DNA from: CAZDVK01 sp964508915
GTDB lineage: Bacteria; Pseudomonadota; Alphaproteobacteria; Paracaedibacterales; CAIULA01
Direction: 5' to 3'
Length of the DNA: 64,000 nt
Assembly: GCA_964508915.1 (NCBI GenBank)
Contig: CAZDVK010000006.1
Coordinates: 14,964-78,963 of the forward strand
Part shown: positions 9,026-18,067 of the stretch, piece after piece
How positions within the stretch are numbered: the stretch's first letter is position 1
Layout: every line of letters starts with the position of its first letter
Program-made: the position numbers and the translations under genes
Notes under the pieces: generated by a model
Database searches by the model: none
The model's input: only the letters and a program-made list of their open reading frames with translations
What the model was told of the DNA's origin: nothing

Positions 9026-11437
9026 TCACATGACCGTTGGTTTATTTTCAACAGTCAAAACTGTTTCAAAAGGTGCCAAAGTCGGACCATCATCTTCATG
9101 TAAAATAGGCACAGGTTCCTTAACAAGGGCAATTTTCAGAACATCATCCATGGTGCGAACAGGCAAAATTGTTAAGCCATCTTTAACGTTTGCGGGAATG
9201 TCAGATAAGTCTTTTTCATTATCAGCCGGAATAATAACCGTTTGAATTCCCCCCCGGTGGGCAGCTAGCAATTTTTCCTTTAATCCACCAATGGCCAGCA
9301 CGCGACCCCGCAGGGTTATTTCACCCGTCATGGCCACATCTTTTCGAATGGGAATATTCGTAAAGGCTGACACGATGGCTGTACACATGGCTGTGCCTGC
9401 CGATGGCCCTTCTTTCGGTGTGGATGCTTCGGGTACATGAATGTGGATATCTTTTTTATCAAAAATATCAGATTTAAGACCAAATTGATGGGCCCGCACG
9501 CGTACATAACTCATGGCCGCATGAACAGATTCCTGCATCACGTCACCCAGTTTACCGGTAGACTGAACCTTGCCTTTTCCAGGAACCACAATGGCTTCAA
9601 TGGATAAGAGTTCTCCACCCACTTCGGTCCAGGCCATCCCTGTTGCCATGCCAACGGCGTCAAACTGTTCAACCTGACCAAATTGATAACGGGGTACGCC
9701 CGCATATTTTTCTAGGTTATCTTTATGAATAACAATAGATTTAATATCTTTTTGGGTCATAATTTCCCGAACGGCTTTACGGCATAACTTGGCGATTTCA
9801 CGTTCTAAACTACGAACCCCTGCTTCACGGGTATAGTACCGGACCAAAGCCAACAAAGCGTCATCATTAACTGTCAATTCACCTTTTTTAAGGCCATGCA
9901 TGTCAGCCTGCTTGGCTAACAAATAGTTCTTAGCAATGCCCATTTTTTCGTCTTCCGTATAGCCTGGAATACGAATTACTTCCATACGATCCAACAAAGG
10001 TTGGGGCATTTTCAATGTATTAGCGGTGGTCACAAACATTACGTTAGACAGGTCATAGTCTACTTCCAGATAATGATCATTAAACGTGCTGTTTTGTTCA
10101 GGGTCCAAAACTTCAAGCAACGCCGATGCCGGGTCACCGCGCCAATCGTTGCCCATTTTGTCAATTTCATCTAACAGAAACAACGGGTTCGATGTTTTCG
10201 CTTTTTTCATGCTTTGAATAATTTTTCCAGGCATAGCCCCAATGTAGGTACGGCGATGGCCACGAATTTCAGCTTCATCCCGCACACCACCTAAAGAAAT
10301 ACGCGCAAAGTGACGGCCGGTGGCTTCAGCAATAGACTTACCTAATGATGTTTTTCCAACACCAGGTGGCCCAACCAAGCATAAAATTTGCCCGCGCACC
10401 TTACCCATACGGGCCTGTACGGCTAAATATTCCAAAATACGTTCTTTAACCTTTTCAAGGCCAAAATGGTCACGATCTAGAATTTTCTGAGCAGCGTCCA
10501 AATCACGTTTAATTTTAGAAGGCTTGTCCCAAGGAAGGTTCACAATCCAGTCTAAATAGTTTCGAACCACGGTCGATTCAGCCGATGACGCATTCATTGT
10601 TCGCAGTTTGCGAAACTCTGCCTGGGCTTTTGTTTTAACATCTTTTGGAAGTTTTAATTTTCTGAGTTTTTCTTCCAATTCTGATAATTCATCTTTACCG
10701 TCTTCGGAATCACCTAATTCTTTGTGAATTGCCTTTAGTTGTTCATTTAAATAATATTCGCGCTGGGTTTTTTCCATTTGCCCTTTCACGCGGTTGCGAA
10801 TACGTTTTTCAACCTTTAGAACATTATTTTCTTCTTCAATGTAAAGAAGAATCCGTTCAAGGCGTTTTTTAACGCTTAAGGTTTCCAGCAAATCTTGCTT
10901 TTCAGATATTTTCAAATTGAAATAGGCTGAAACCGTATCCACAAGCTTAGATGGTGAATCCATTTGATTAATGGACACTAAAATATCTGGGGGAACTTTT
11001 CGGTTTAATTTAACGTGCTGCTCAAACTGGCTAATAACTGTACGGCACAAAGCCTCCAGCGTTGTTTGATCATCCAAATCTTCATCAATTGGCACCACAT
11101 GGGCTGTTAGAAAATCATCAGTTAGGTCAAAATGTTTTACTTTTGCCCGGTGAATCCCCTCAACCAGGGCTTTCACTGTACCATCTGGCAGCTTAATCAT
11201 CTGAAGGACTGTACCCACAGTTCCAACAGTGTACAAATCTTCTGCATAAGGCGTATCTTCAGAAGAATCTTTTTGAGTTACCAAAAAGATTTCTTTGTTT
11301 TTCGAATCCATAGCTTGCGACAAAGCCCGCACGGACATATCGCGCCCCACGAATAAAGGCACAATCATATGGGGAAAAACAACAATATCGCGCAATGGTA
11401 GAACGGGGTAGGCCATTTTTTCTTGTTTTTTTTCCAT
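9026..11437 (-). CDS. lon: ATP-dependent Lon protease
   Basis: 803-aa serine-lysine AAA+ protease. N-terminal LON substrate-binding domain (about 8-210, YPVLPLRDIVVFPHM), coiled-coil, Walker A GPPGVGKT at about 356-363, Walker B LFLLDEID at about 419-426, and a C-terminal protease domain with nucleophile Ser about 679 in EGPSAGTAM and Lys about 720 in GGLKEK. Numbering is almost that of E. coli Lon. An in-frame ATG lies at 11455, but the ATG at 11437 has a strong AGGGGG 5 bases upstream. It degrades misfolded and regulatory proteins in the cytosol. No clpX or hup neighbour is present. Confidence 0.97.
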   Translation of the reverse strand: MEKKQEKMAYPVLPLRDIVVFPHMIVPLFVGRDMSVRALSQAMDSKNKEIFLVTQKDSSEDTPYAEDLYTVGTVGTVLQMIKLPDGTVKALVEGIHRAKVKHFDLTDDFLTAHVVPIDEDLDDQTTLEALCRTVISQFEQHVKLNRKVPPDILVSINQMDSPSKLVDTVSAYFNLKISEKQDLLETLSVKKRLERILLYIEEENNVLKVEKRIRNRVKGQMEKTQREYYLNEQLKAIHKELGDSEDGKDELSELEEKLRKLKLPKDVKTKAQAEFRKLRTMNASSAESTVVRNYLDWIVNLPWDKPSKIKRDLDAAQKILDRDHFGLEKVKERILEYLAVQARMGKVRGQILCLVGPPGVGKTSLGKSIAEATGRHFARISLGGVRDEAEIRGHRRTYIGAMPGKIIQSMKKAKTSNPLFLLDEIDKMGNDWRGDPASALLEVLDPEQNSTFNDHYLEVDYDLSNVMFVTTANTLKMPQPLLDRMEVIRIPGYTEDEKMGIAKNYLLAKQADMHGLKKGELTVNDDALLALVRYYTREAGVRSLEREIAKLCRKAVREIMTQKDIKSIVIHKDNLEKYAGVPRYQFGQVEQFDAVGMATGMAWTEVGGELLSIEAIVVPGKGKVQSTGKLGDVMQESVHAAMSYVRVRAHQFGLKSDIFDKKDIHIHVPEASTPKEGPSAGTAMCTAIVSAFTNIPIRKDVAMTGEITLRGRVLAIGGLKEKLLAAHRGGIQTVIIPADNEKDLSDIPANVKDGLTILPVRTMDDVLKIALVKEPVPILHEDDGPTLAPFETVLTVENKPTVM

Positions 11438-11475
11438 AAAATCCCCCTGAATCATTATCTATAGACTTAATTCCA

Positions 11476-11503
11476 GTTATACCACGACTTTTAAAAAAGC
11501 CAA
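11476..11503 (-). promoter_or_regulatory. candidate promoter of lon
   Basis: On the minus strand TTGGCT (11498-11503) and TATAAC (11476-11481) are separated by 16 bases, giving a start about 30 bases upstream of the lon ATG. This resembles a sigma-70-type promoter. No clear heat-shock (CTTGAA...CCCCAT-like) promoter is visible. Confidence 0.4.
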
Positions 11504-11543
11504 AGCTTTCCCGTTGCTATGAACTGATACGTGTTTGTTCAAG

Positions 11544-11580
11544 AAAAATGGGCCCTCACCTTTTTAAAGCTTGGGCCCAT
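11544..11580 (-). terminator. Rho-independent terminator of the flagellin gene
   Basis: On the minus strand ATGGGCCC (11580-11573) pairs with GGGCCCAT (11556-11549), an 8-bp stem, immediately followed by TTTTT. It begins 23 bases after the flagellin stop and isolates that gene from lon. Confidence 0.85.
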
Positions 11581-11603
11581 CTTAAGATTAGTACGATTGC
11601 AAT

Positions 11604-13778
11604 TTAGCCACGAGATACAAATTCAACCATACGGGCTAGCTCATCGTTCCGTTCCAAAGCTTTTTGGAATGTTGATGTAGCCATGCGTACAATCGCCTGG
11701 TATTTCTGTGCATCCATCAATGCTTCGGTAATTTCCGCATCGCTGAATGTTGCTTTTGCAGCCAACTGGTTTTGAATAGATACTTGCAAGTTTGACTGTA
11801 ATTGTGACAACTGGCTTTTTTTACCACCTAAGTCCGCAACTAGGTTGTTCACTGACTTTTGTGCCACCAAAACAGCAGAGTTTGCCGCACCCGCTTGGTC
11901 TTTCGTTGTGATGTTACTTCCTTCCAAGCCTAGGCTTTGTGCTGTCATTCCTTTGAAAGTCATGGTTAACACATCATTCGTTTGTTGACCAATCTGGAAG
12001 ATCATATTTACAGCTGTTCCTGATGTCACACTATAGGTACTTGGTGTGGCAAGAGTTGTTGACCCATCAAAAGCTGACAAGCTAAGGACCATACCGTTAT
12101 CAAATGTTATACTGTCCGTAATGCTGCCTGCTGCGGTAACATCAGATGTATAAGAATTGGCACCATCAGATAGCTTAAAGGTACCTGTTGATCCACTGAC
12201 AGAATACGATAAAACATAGTTACCCGCCTGCGTAGCCGCACCCGGTGTTAAGCGAGTATTGGCCATTAAGGCTGACGCTGATGTGAAGCTGGCTGGTGAA
12301 CCAGATGTCATGCCCAATAACTGTTCCAAAGCTGTTTGGAACGATGACGCATTTGTGATGGCACCAACACTACTTGCATAGTCGAATGAAAGTTTATTAT
12401 TTCCGTCAGTAACACTGCTTAAAAGTAAGTGACCACTTGCTGTTGGTGTCGTGGTTGTCACAAATTTTTGACTACCCACAATAACGCTTATGTCATAACT
12501 GGGGCCATTGGCCACAACATTAACAGCACTCACCGAACCACTGATAAAACCAGAAGTTTGACCTGAGCCAGTATTCAGCGCACCTGTAAAAGCGTTTGGA
12601 ACAGCTTTCAAACCGTTTCCAGAAGCTGACACAGCGCCATTTCCATTACCAGAGTTACCTAAAATGCTGGATGCATTGAAGAAAGTGTTAAGGGCTGCAG
12701 CTAAATTTGTTGCCCCTGTAGAGGTTGCTGCAAAGCCTGCAGAACTACTACCCGCTTTTAACGTAATTGTATTGCTAGCATCATCTGTCAGAACAAAAGA
12801 ATCACCAGCTGCAATGGCACCACCTGTGGACATGTCCAGTTTAAAGGTGTGGTCGCCAATGATTAAGCTAACAACAGTGCCGCTGCTGCTGGCCTTAGAA
12901 CCGCCCGTACCGTATACAGTACCCGACATACCAACAACGGATTGGCTGACCAAAGTATTGGTCCCAGCGGTGGTGCCTAAAGCACTGGATAAGGCTGTTA
13001 CAATAGCTGTTGCGTTTGCAATTGCTGTTGTTGTGGACCCTAATCCGGAAGCTGCGATAGAAAAGTTATCCCCTGACCCGTCTGTTGCTGTAAATGTTAT
13101 AGTCCCTGTCACTGCAGCAGTTGTTGCAGCGTAAGTAAAGCTTTTGGAATCTATCACTACTGTCACAGTGCCGCTAGTGCCGCCACCATTAGTAGGTGCA
13201 TGGACAGTTAAAGGTGATGAATCACTCATAGTCATTTGGTTAAAGTTTAGTGCAGTAATAGTGCCTGGAAGGGTTCCAGCTGTTGACAAAGAAACAGAAC
13301 CAATGCCACTTGCACCGGCACTTAAACCATAACTTGTCCCATTTGTATGACCAGCACCACCTGTAAACAACTGAACTTCACCCCAGGCGATTTTTGCGTT
13401 TTTATCAATTTGGCTAACCAAGGCTTGATATTCTTTGTCCAACATTTGACGAGCCGAGTCGTCGATAGAGTCAGAGTTTGCCTGCGCTGCTAATGTTGCC
13501 AACCGCGTTAAAATATCGCTGGTAGATTTCAGTGTACCTGTTGCAAGCTGCACCAACGAACTGGCCTGAATGGCGTTGTTAGATGCCTGCGTTAACGCAC
13601 TGATAGCAGATGTTAAAATGGATGTTACCGCCGAGCCAGATGGATCATCTGATGGATCTGGCGCTTTTAAACCGGATGATAATTGGTTTTGCGCACGACT
13701 TAAATTCGTGGACGCCATATCTAAATACCGTCGCGCTGATAAAGCGGATGGGTTCATCGTAATGGAATTGCTTGACAT
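11604..13778 (-). CDS. flagellin, unusually long
   Basis: 724-aa flagellar filament protein. The N-terminal D0/D1 helices (about 1-150: LSARRYLDMASTNLSRAQNQ, LSSGLKAPDPSDDPSG) and the C-terminal D1/D0 helices (about 630-724, ending LARMVEFVSRG) match the flagellin family. Between them lie about 470 residues of Ser/Thr/Ala/Gly-rich sequence with several degenerate copies of a beta-rich unit (pattern V-x-V-hydrophobic-x-G-x-x-x-F, then a D-G/D-x-N turn). Alphaproteobacterial flagellins are more often 270-500 aa. AGTGAGGAAACA precedes the ATG. The gene is monocistronic with a sigma-54 promoter and a terminator. Confidence 0.9.
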   Translation of the reverse strand: MSSNSITMNPSALSARRYLDMASTNLSRAQNQLSSGLKAPDPSDDPSGSAVTSILTSAISALTQASNNAIQASSLVQLATGTLKSTSDILTRLATLAAQANSDSIDDSARQMLDKEYQALVSQIDKNAKIAWGEVQLFTGGAGHTNGTSYGLSAGASGIGSVSLSTAGTLPGTITALNFNQMTMSDSSPLTVHAPTNGGGTSGTVTVVIDSKSFTYAATTAAVTGTITFTATDGSGDNFSIAASGLGSTTTAIANATAIVTALSSALGTTAGTNTLVSQSVVGMSGTVYGTGGSKASSSGTVVSLIIGDHTFKLDMSTGGAIAAGDSFVLTDDASNTITLKAGSSSAGFAATSTGATNLAAALNTFFNASSILGNSGNGNGAVSASGNGLKAVPNAFTGALNTGSGQTSGFISGSVSAVNVVANGPSYDISVIVGSQKFVTTTTPTASGHLLLSSVTDGNNKLSFDYASSVGAITNASSFQTALEQLLGMTSGSPASFTSASALMANTRLTPGAATQAGNYVLSYSVSGSTGTFKLSDGANSYTSDVTAAGSITDSITFDNGMVLSLSAFDGSTTLATPSTYSVTSGTAVNMIFQIGQQTNDVLTMTFKGMTAQSLGLEGSNITTKDQAGAANSAVLVAQKSVNNLVADLGGKKSQLSQLQSNLQVSIQNQLAAKATFSDAEITEALMDAQKYQAIVRMATSTFQKALERNDELARMVEFVSRG

Positions 13779-13828
13779 TGTTTCCTCACTTCCTGTGAAT
13801 AATTAATTACATAATGCGAATATTTATA

Positions 13829-13844
13829 TGCAAACCACATACCA
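13829..13844 (-). promoter_or_regulatory. sigma-54 (RpoN) promoter of flagellin
   Basis: The minus strand reads TGGTATGTGGTTTGCA, with the invariant GG (-25/-24) and GC (-13/-12) doublets separated by exactly 10 bases as in the consensus TGGCACG-N4-TTGCW. The predicted start near 13817 gives a leader of about 40 bases to the ATG at 13778. In Caulobacter-type hierarchies such promoters are activated by FlbD, which is encoded at 48244-49557. Confidence 0.75.
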
Positions 13845-13911
13845 ATTTATAAAAATATTTATTTAAATTGCGGAAATATAGATTGTAAAGAAAAAATAAT
13901 TACACACTTTT

Positions 13912-13963
13912 GTCATCCTGAATTTATTTCAGGATCTAGATGCTGAACCAAGTTCAGCATGAC
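13912..13963. repeat. nested palindromic intergenic repeat
   Basis: Two adjacent hairpins, ATCCTGAA/TTCAGGAT (13915-13935) and ATGCTGAAC/GTTCAGCAT (13940-13960), are enclosed by GTCAT...ATGAC. The architecture GTC[A/G]TCC...GGATCTA matches the GC-rich repeat at 7400-7490. The rest of the 378-bp gap between 13778 and 14157 contains only the flagellin promoter and AT-rich sequence. Confidence 0.65.
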
Positions 13964-14156
13964 TGAACGAACTAAGGACTCAACAAAAATACATGAAGTT
14001 ATTTATAGACTCTGAACTCTGAACAAAAAATTACCTTCAACATTTGTGAATATGTTCATTGACCTGAACCCCATGACCTTAAAAATTCGCCCCAGGTAGG
14101 CAATTTTTTCCCAGAATGATGCATTCATAGGGATTTTTTTGCCTAGCTTACGTACT

Positions 14157-14984
14157 TTATTGCCCGTATGCAGGTGCGTACGCCCCTTGCACATAAGCCG
14201 GCTGAGGTGGCTGCTGTGAATAAACAGGGCCATAAACAGGCTGCGGCGCTGCATAAACGGGTGCCGGCTGCACATACGAATATACGGGCTGAGCAGCAGC
14301 CATATCAACAGGAGCAGGCTGTTGCGGCATAACAGGTGCTTGAGCATGAGCGTGCGTTGGCATACGTGGATGGGCCCCATGAGTTGGCCCTTTTGGATGC
14401 TGAGCTGATGAAGGCAACCTAGAATTGGGCACCATGGCAACGCCAGATACATTCGCATACTGGGAAGGAACATTGGGCCCTTTAGGATCAACAGGGTTTT
14501 GTGATGAAGCCCCTTTCGTTGGCATATGGTCTGGCAAACTAATGGAGGTGGCATCCATTTTTGCAGGCGACCCAATACCATACAAATTAACGGCCATTAA
14601 AAAACCGCTTGTAAAAAAAAGCGCCCCTAAAAACATGAGAGCAATAATCATGGCAAATAAAGATAATTTATTCATGGAAAAATATAGCTCCTCGTGAATC
14701 CATTCCCGCGACCACCGCTTTAAAGCACCTGACTTTGATGAATCAAATGCATTCTTTTTCAAAGGAAGTGAACGTTGAAGGAAAGGAGAAAATGGTTCAT
14801 TTGCCGCCCACCCTGGTTGAACAACATCAAATTCCACATAATTAGGGGGTGGCGTATTGCTGTAGCGTGGCGGCGGTGGGGGTGGTGCGCTCCAGGTTGA
14901 ACGAAACGTGTTCTGGCCTTCGTAACCCGCACCGTTATCATAATCATCCCAAAAAGGCGTATAAGGTTTTGAATTGGTAAACAC
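14157..14984 (-). CDS. proline/tyrosine-rich single-pass membrane protein, unknown function
   Basis: 275 aa. N-terminal cytoplasmic part with a PPPPPP run (about residues 34-39), one transmembrane segment (about 108-132, LFAMIIALMFLGALFF), and a periplasmic/outer low-complexity C-terminus rich in Pro, Ala, Gln and Tyr with repeated PVY/QP motifs. The GTG at 14984 has no clear Shine-Dalgarno. An internal ATG (MNKLSLFAMII...) at residue about 104, with AGGAG 12 bases upstream, is an alternative start giving a shorter signal-anchored protein. No family is recognised. The composition suggests an envelope or surface-exposed tether. Confidence 0.55.
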   Translation of the reverse strand: MFTNSKPYTPFWDDYDNGAGYEGQNTFRSTWSAPPPPPPRYSNTPPPNYVEFDVVQPGWAANEPFSPFLQRSLPLKKNAFDSSKSGALKRWSREWIHEELYFSMNKLSLFAMIIALMFLGALFFTSGFLMAVNLYGIGSPAKMDATSISLPDHMPTKGASSQNPVDPKGPNVPSQYANVSGVAMVPNSRLPSSAQHPKGPTHGAHPRMPTHAHAQAPVMPQQPAPVDMAAAQPVYSYVQPAPVYAAPQPVYGPVYSQQPPQPAYVQGAYAPAYGQ

Positions 14985-15202
14985 GAAAGCCAGAAGAATA
15001 TTAAATTAATCTATGTTCATAGTGTAACGTGCTTATCATCTTTTTTGCAATTTTTTTATTAAAATTTTAATAAATAAAGATTTATAAGTTGATGTTTTTG
15101 AGTAGCACCTGAATTGTTTACATCCATTGATTTTCTACTTCAAAAAAGCAGCATCCTTTTTTATGATAGCGGCACAACTATAACGCATGAAATTGAATTC
15201 CT

Positions 15203-15925
15203 GTGAAATCAAATACTTCTTTATTTCTATACGGCACGCACCCTTGCGTAGCAGCCCTAAAAAACCCAAAACGTATTGTGGAAAAGGTTTTTGTCACGCA
15301 TATGTCAACAATTGCCGATTTGCCTATTGGAAAAATAAAAGTGGAATGTGTTGATAAAAAAATTTTAGAAGCAAAACTGCCTGCAGGGGCCGTTCATCAA
15401 GGCATAGCCCTTCAAGTTCAGCCCTTACCTGTATACAGCCTGGATGAATTGGAAGACTTACAGGAAAATGCCTGCGTTGTTGTTTTAGACCAAGTAACAG
15501 ACCCCCATAATGTGGGGGCTATTATTCGTTCTGCTGCTGTATTTGGGGCTTGCTGCGTTGTTGTACCAGAACGATACGCGCCGAAAGAAACAGGGGTTTT
15601 GGCTAAAAGTGCCAGCGGTGCCCTGGAATTGGTTCCCTTATGTCACGTAAAAAATTTATCCCAAGCCATAAAAACCCTTCAAAGCTTTGGATTTTGGACC
15701 GTAGGGTTTGCCGAGACCGGCACAAAAACACTGAATGATATTGACCTAAAAGGGAAAATTGCCCTTGTCTTGGGAGCAGAAGGTGATGGCATGCGCCGCC
15801 TCACAAAAGAAATGTGTGACTTTTTTGTGCGCCTACCAACTTCTGAAAATTTTTCCACCCTCAATGTTTCTAATGCTGCCGCTATCGCTTTGTACGAACG
15901 GTTTCGACAAGCTCAATGCCCTTGA
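15203..15925 (+). CDS. rlmB: 23S rRNA (guanosine-2'-O-)-methyltransferase, RlmB/TrmH family
   Basis: 240-aa SPOUT methyltransferase. An N-terminal L30e-like RNA-binding domain (about 5-75) precedes the SpoU catalytic domain with motif 1 QVTDPHNVGAIIRSA (about 93-107), motif 2 LVLGAEGDGMRRL (about 188-200) and motif 3 NFSTLNVSNAAAIALYE (about 215-231). SAM binds in the C-terminal trefoil knot. RlmB methylates G2251 of 23S rRNA. A TrmH-like paralogue with another target cannot be excluded. The start is GTG at 15203. The nearby ATG at 15187 is in another frame. Confidence 0.85.
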   Translation: MKSNTSLFLYGTHPCVAALKNPKRIVEKVFVTHMSTIADLPIGKIKVECVDKKILEAKLPAGAVHQGIALQVQPLPVYSLDELEDLQENACVVVLDQVTDPHNVGAIIRSAAVFGACCVVVPERYAPKETGVLAKSASGALELVPLCHVKNLSQAIKTLQSFGFWTVGFAETGTKTLNDIDLKGKIALVLGAEGDGMRRLTKEMCDFFVRLPTSENFSTLNVSNAAAIALYERFRQAQCP

Positions 15926-15991
15926 CACCCCACGCCAGCAACCGCACAATTTAATAATATTTTAATTAATTTTTTATTAATTGGGTGCTTC

Positions 15992-16549
15992 GTGGTACGT
16001 TTTCAAAAATCTGTTCGTTTTTTAGGTGTTTTAGTATTCTTCTTTGTGGGTATAAGTTGTGAATGCTTCAGTGCAGGTTATGATGATGACGATTCACAAG
16101 GTTTGCCCGGAACCCCCCTGTCAGAGGCAAGTAGTATTACAGCACTTCTTCCTACTGATGGGCTAAGGCTTGTGGTTGCGGGTATGATAGATGGTATTGA
16201 ACAAGCAATAAGCGCAAACAGCACTATGTCTCCCCTTCCAACAACGGTAGAATTTGGCTCTCTTGGGTCTCCTCTAGCCCATGATGATGGCAATATGATT
16301 TCTCTACACCAAGAAAATCTTACCCTTAAAGGTAAGTTGCTAGAAGCGCGTGATGTTATGAGCCAAGTAATGGTGTGGTTGAACCAAAATGAGGCCAACT
16401 TACTCGCATTGAGAAATGCTATTCTTAAAGACAGTGAAAAAAAAGCTGCACAAAAATTAAAAATTGCAACACTTGAAAGCCAAGCTAAAGAATTACAGGC
16501 TCAGATCGACGAAATAACCCGAGAAGCCACAGAACTTGATGATGAATAA
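15992..16549 (+). CDS. exported coiled-coil protein, unknown function
   Basis: 185 aa from a GTG start. N-terminal signal peptide (VRFLGVLVFFFVGISCECFSA, cleavage likely after the FSA near residue 28), an acidic stretch DDDDS, then a low-complexity central part and a C-terminal coiled coil (about 100-180: heptads of Leu/Ile/Ala with Glu/Lys, KLKIATLESQAKELQAQ). No family is recognised. Its build (signal peptide, then a helical C-terminus) resembles the exported protein at 60228-61079. Confidence 0.6.
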   Translation: MVRFQKSVRFLGVLVFFFVGISCECFSAGYDDDDSQGLPGTPLSEASSITALLPTDGLRLVVAGMIDGIEQAISANSTMSPLPTTVEFGSLGSPLAHDDGNMISLHQENLTLKGKLLEARDVMSQVMVWLNQNEANLLALRNAILKDSEKKAAQKLKIATLESQAKELQAQIDEITREATELDDE

Positions 16550-16675
16550 ATTAGCAAGAGTTAGTCAAAGATGTGCACACATGTTTACTGCCAGCCTAGT
16601 GCAGATAAACTCAAAACAAAATATTTGAAAAATTTCTTGGTTTTTTGAAGACAATGCGCTAGTGTTTATTTTGTT

Positions 16676-16752
16676 CGGGAAGTAGCGCAGCCTGGTAGCG
16701 CGCCAGTTTTGGGTACTGGATGTCGGAGGTTCAAATCCTCTCTTCCCGACCA
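16676..16752 (+). tRNA. tRNA-Pro (anticodon UGG)
   Basis: 77-nt cloverleaf: acceptor CGGGAAG/CTTCCCG, D stem GCGC, anticodon stem CCAGT/ACTGG with loop TTTGGGT (anticodon TGG at 34-36), and T arm GGAGG-TTCAAAT-CCTCT. The discriminator is A and the CCA end is encoded. Its 3' end lies one base from the stop codon of the convergent binding-protein gene. Confidence 0.97.
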
Positions 16753-16753
16753 C

Positions 16754-18067
16754 TTATTGATTGATTATCTTTTCAGCGTCACGTGCTGCTTTTGTAAGTT
16801 CTTCTTTGACATTAGATCCCTTTAACAAAATATTTTCGATACCATCGATAATTCTTTCGCGTGCTGCCGCATAATTATTGAGGCGTAACCCATTAGGTAA
16901 ACGAATTTTACCCCGTTCAATAACCTGCTTTACAGCCGCATAGGCCACTGGGTTTTTTTCATAGAAACCACTTTTCTTTGTTGTGTCATAAGCACTTAGC
17001 GTTGGGGGAATATAATTGGTTCGTTGATGCCAATAAACCTGTGCCTCTTCGTTTGATAGATAATTCAAAAAATCTTGAACACCTTTATAACCTTCATGAC
17101 CTGCCAACACCCATATGGACGTTCCGCATACATTCATGGCATAAGGGCCATCGGGTAGCAATTTTTTCCAGTACGGGTATGTTCCAACGCCAATATCAAA
17201 ACCTTTTCCTTGAATAAATGCCAAACGATTGGCACCTTGCAAAAGCATAGCGCATTCCTGACGAATAAATGCTGCTTCTGCATCCTCTGAACGACGACCA
17301 GAATAAACATAGTAACCTTTTTGAAACCATTCCTGAGTTTTTTGAAGCTGCATAACAAAAGGATCTTCATCAATGAGCAAGGTGGGCTTTCCGCCTTCAA
17401 AACCATTAATTTGTGTTGAAAAAGGAATATCATGAACAACAGCAAAGTGTTCAAACATATACGCTGCTGGCCATGCTGTTGTAAAACCTACAATTCCTTT
17501 TTCTTTTAATTTTTGAGATATGGCTTCTATTTCTTCCCACGTTTCAGGTGCGCGATCAGGAAGGCCTGCCTGAGCAAAAAGATTTTTATTGTAAAATAAA
17601 ACAGCTGTTGAACAATTAAAAGGCAAAGAATACAAGGCCGGTAAAACGCCTTCATTTTCTTGGAAAGAATACATAGACTGTGCCCCTGGTACAAAACGGG
17701 CGTTTGGCACATTGATCAGTTTATAAATTGGAATGTATTCCCCTTTTCGGTGGTACATACTGTTTGTATTATATTCAGCAACCATAAGCATGTGCGGACG
17801 TTTTTTATAATCCGGCTCAGCAAATGTGGATGTGTAGCTGGTGGAATAGTCCCCACCATATTCAAGAACAACCTCATACTGCTTTTGTTGCTTGTTATAT
17901 TGACCAACCAAGACTTTCAGTTCTTGTTCTAAAAAACCTGTTAATGAATAACGGAACCGAACCACTTCCCGAGAAGGACTATAAGCTGACCAAAGAAGTA
18001 AAATCGCTGCTAAAGCTATTGATACTAAAATCAACAGCTTTTTAATGTTAAGCCGCTTCTCGTACAT
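16754..18067 (-). CDS. orphan ABC-type sugar/glycerol-3-phosphate binding protein (UgpB-like)
   Basis: 437-aa family 1 solute-binding protein. One N-terminal hydrophobic anchor (about 10-28, LLILVSIALAAILLLWSAY) without a lipobox cysteine is followed by two periplasmic-binding lobes. Segments such as YNKQQKQYEVVLEYGGDY, ALYSLPFNCSTAVLFYNKNLFAQAGLP (about 150-175) and PETWEEIEAISQKLKEKG resemble UgpB. No permease or ATPase genes are adjacent, so partners must be elsewhere or the protein has another role. Its 5' end overlaps the small membrane protein upstream by 20 bases, indicating co-translation. Confidence 0.8.
   Translation of the reverse strand: MYEKRLNIKKLLILVSIALAAILLLWSAYSPSREVVRFRYSLTGFLEQELKVLVGQYNKQQKQYEVVLEYGGDYSTSYTSTFAEPDYKKRPHMLMVAEYNTNSMYHRKGEYIPIYKLINVPNARFVPGAQSMYSFQENEGVLPALYSLPFNCSTAVLFYNKNLFAQAGLPDRAPETWEEIEAISQKLKEKGIVGFTTAWPAAYMFEHFAVVHDIPFSTQINGFEGGKPTLLIDEDPFVMQLQKTQEWFQKGYYVYSGRRSEDAEAAFIRQECAMLLQGANRLAFIQGKGFDIGVGTYPYWKKLLPDGPYAMNVCGTSIWVLAGHEGYKGVQDFLNYLSNEEAQVYWHQRTNYIPPTLSAYDTTKKSGFYEKNPVAYAAVKQVIERGKIRLPNGLRLNNYAAARERIIDGIENILLKGSNVKEELTKAARDAEKIINQ

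Noticed and set aside
12664..13806. Long plus-strand open frames inside the flagellin gene
   Set aside because: They are antisense shadows caused by the low-complexity Ser/Thr/Ala codons of flagellin; no Shine-Dalgarno and no protein-like composition.
14003..14581. 192-codon minus-strand frame overlapping the proline-rich protein
   Set aside because: Different frame of the same low-complexity DNA; the product has no sensible composition, whereas the 14157-14984 frame has a membrane helix and repeats.
16565..16753. Minus-strand 62-codon frame opposite the tRNA-Pro, beginning MVGKRGFEPPTSS
   Set aside because: This is the well-known spurious translation of the antisense strand of a tRNA; the tRNA cloverleaf accounts for the sequence.
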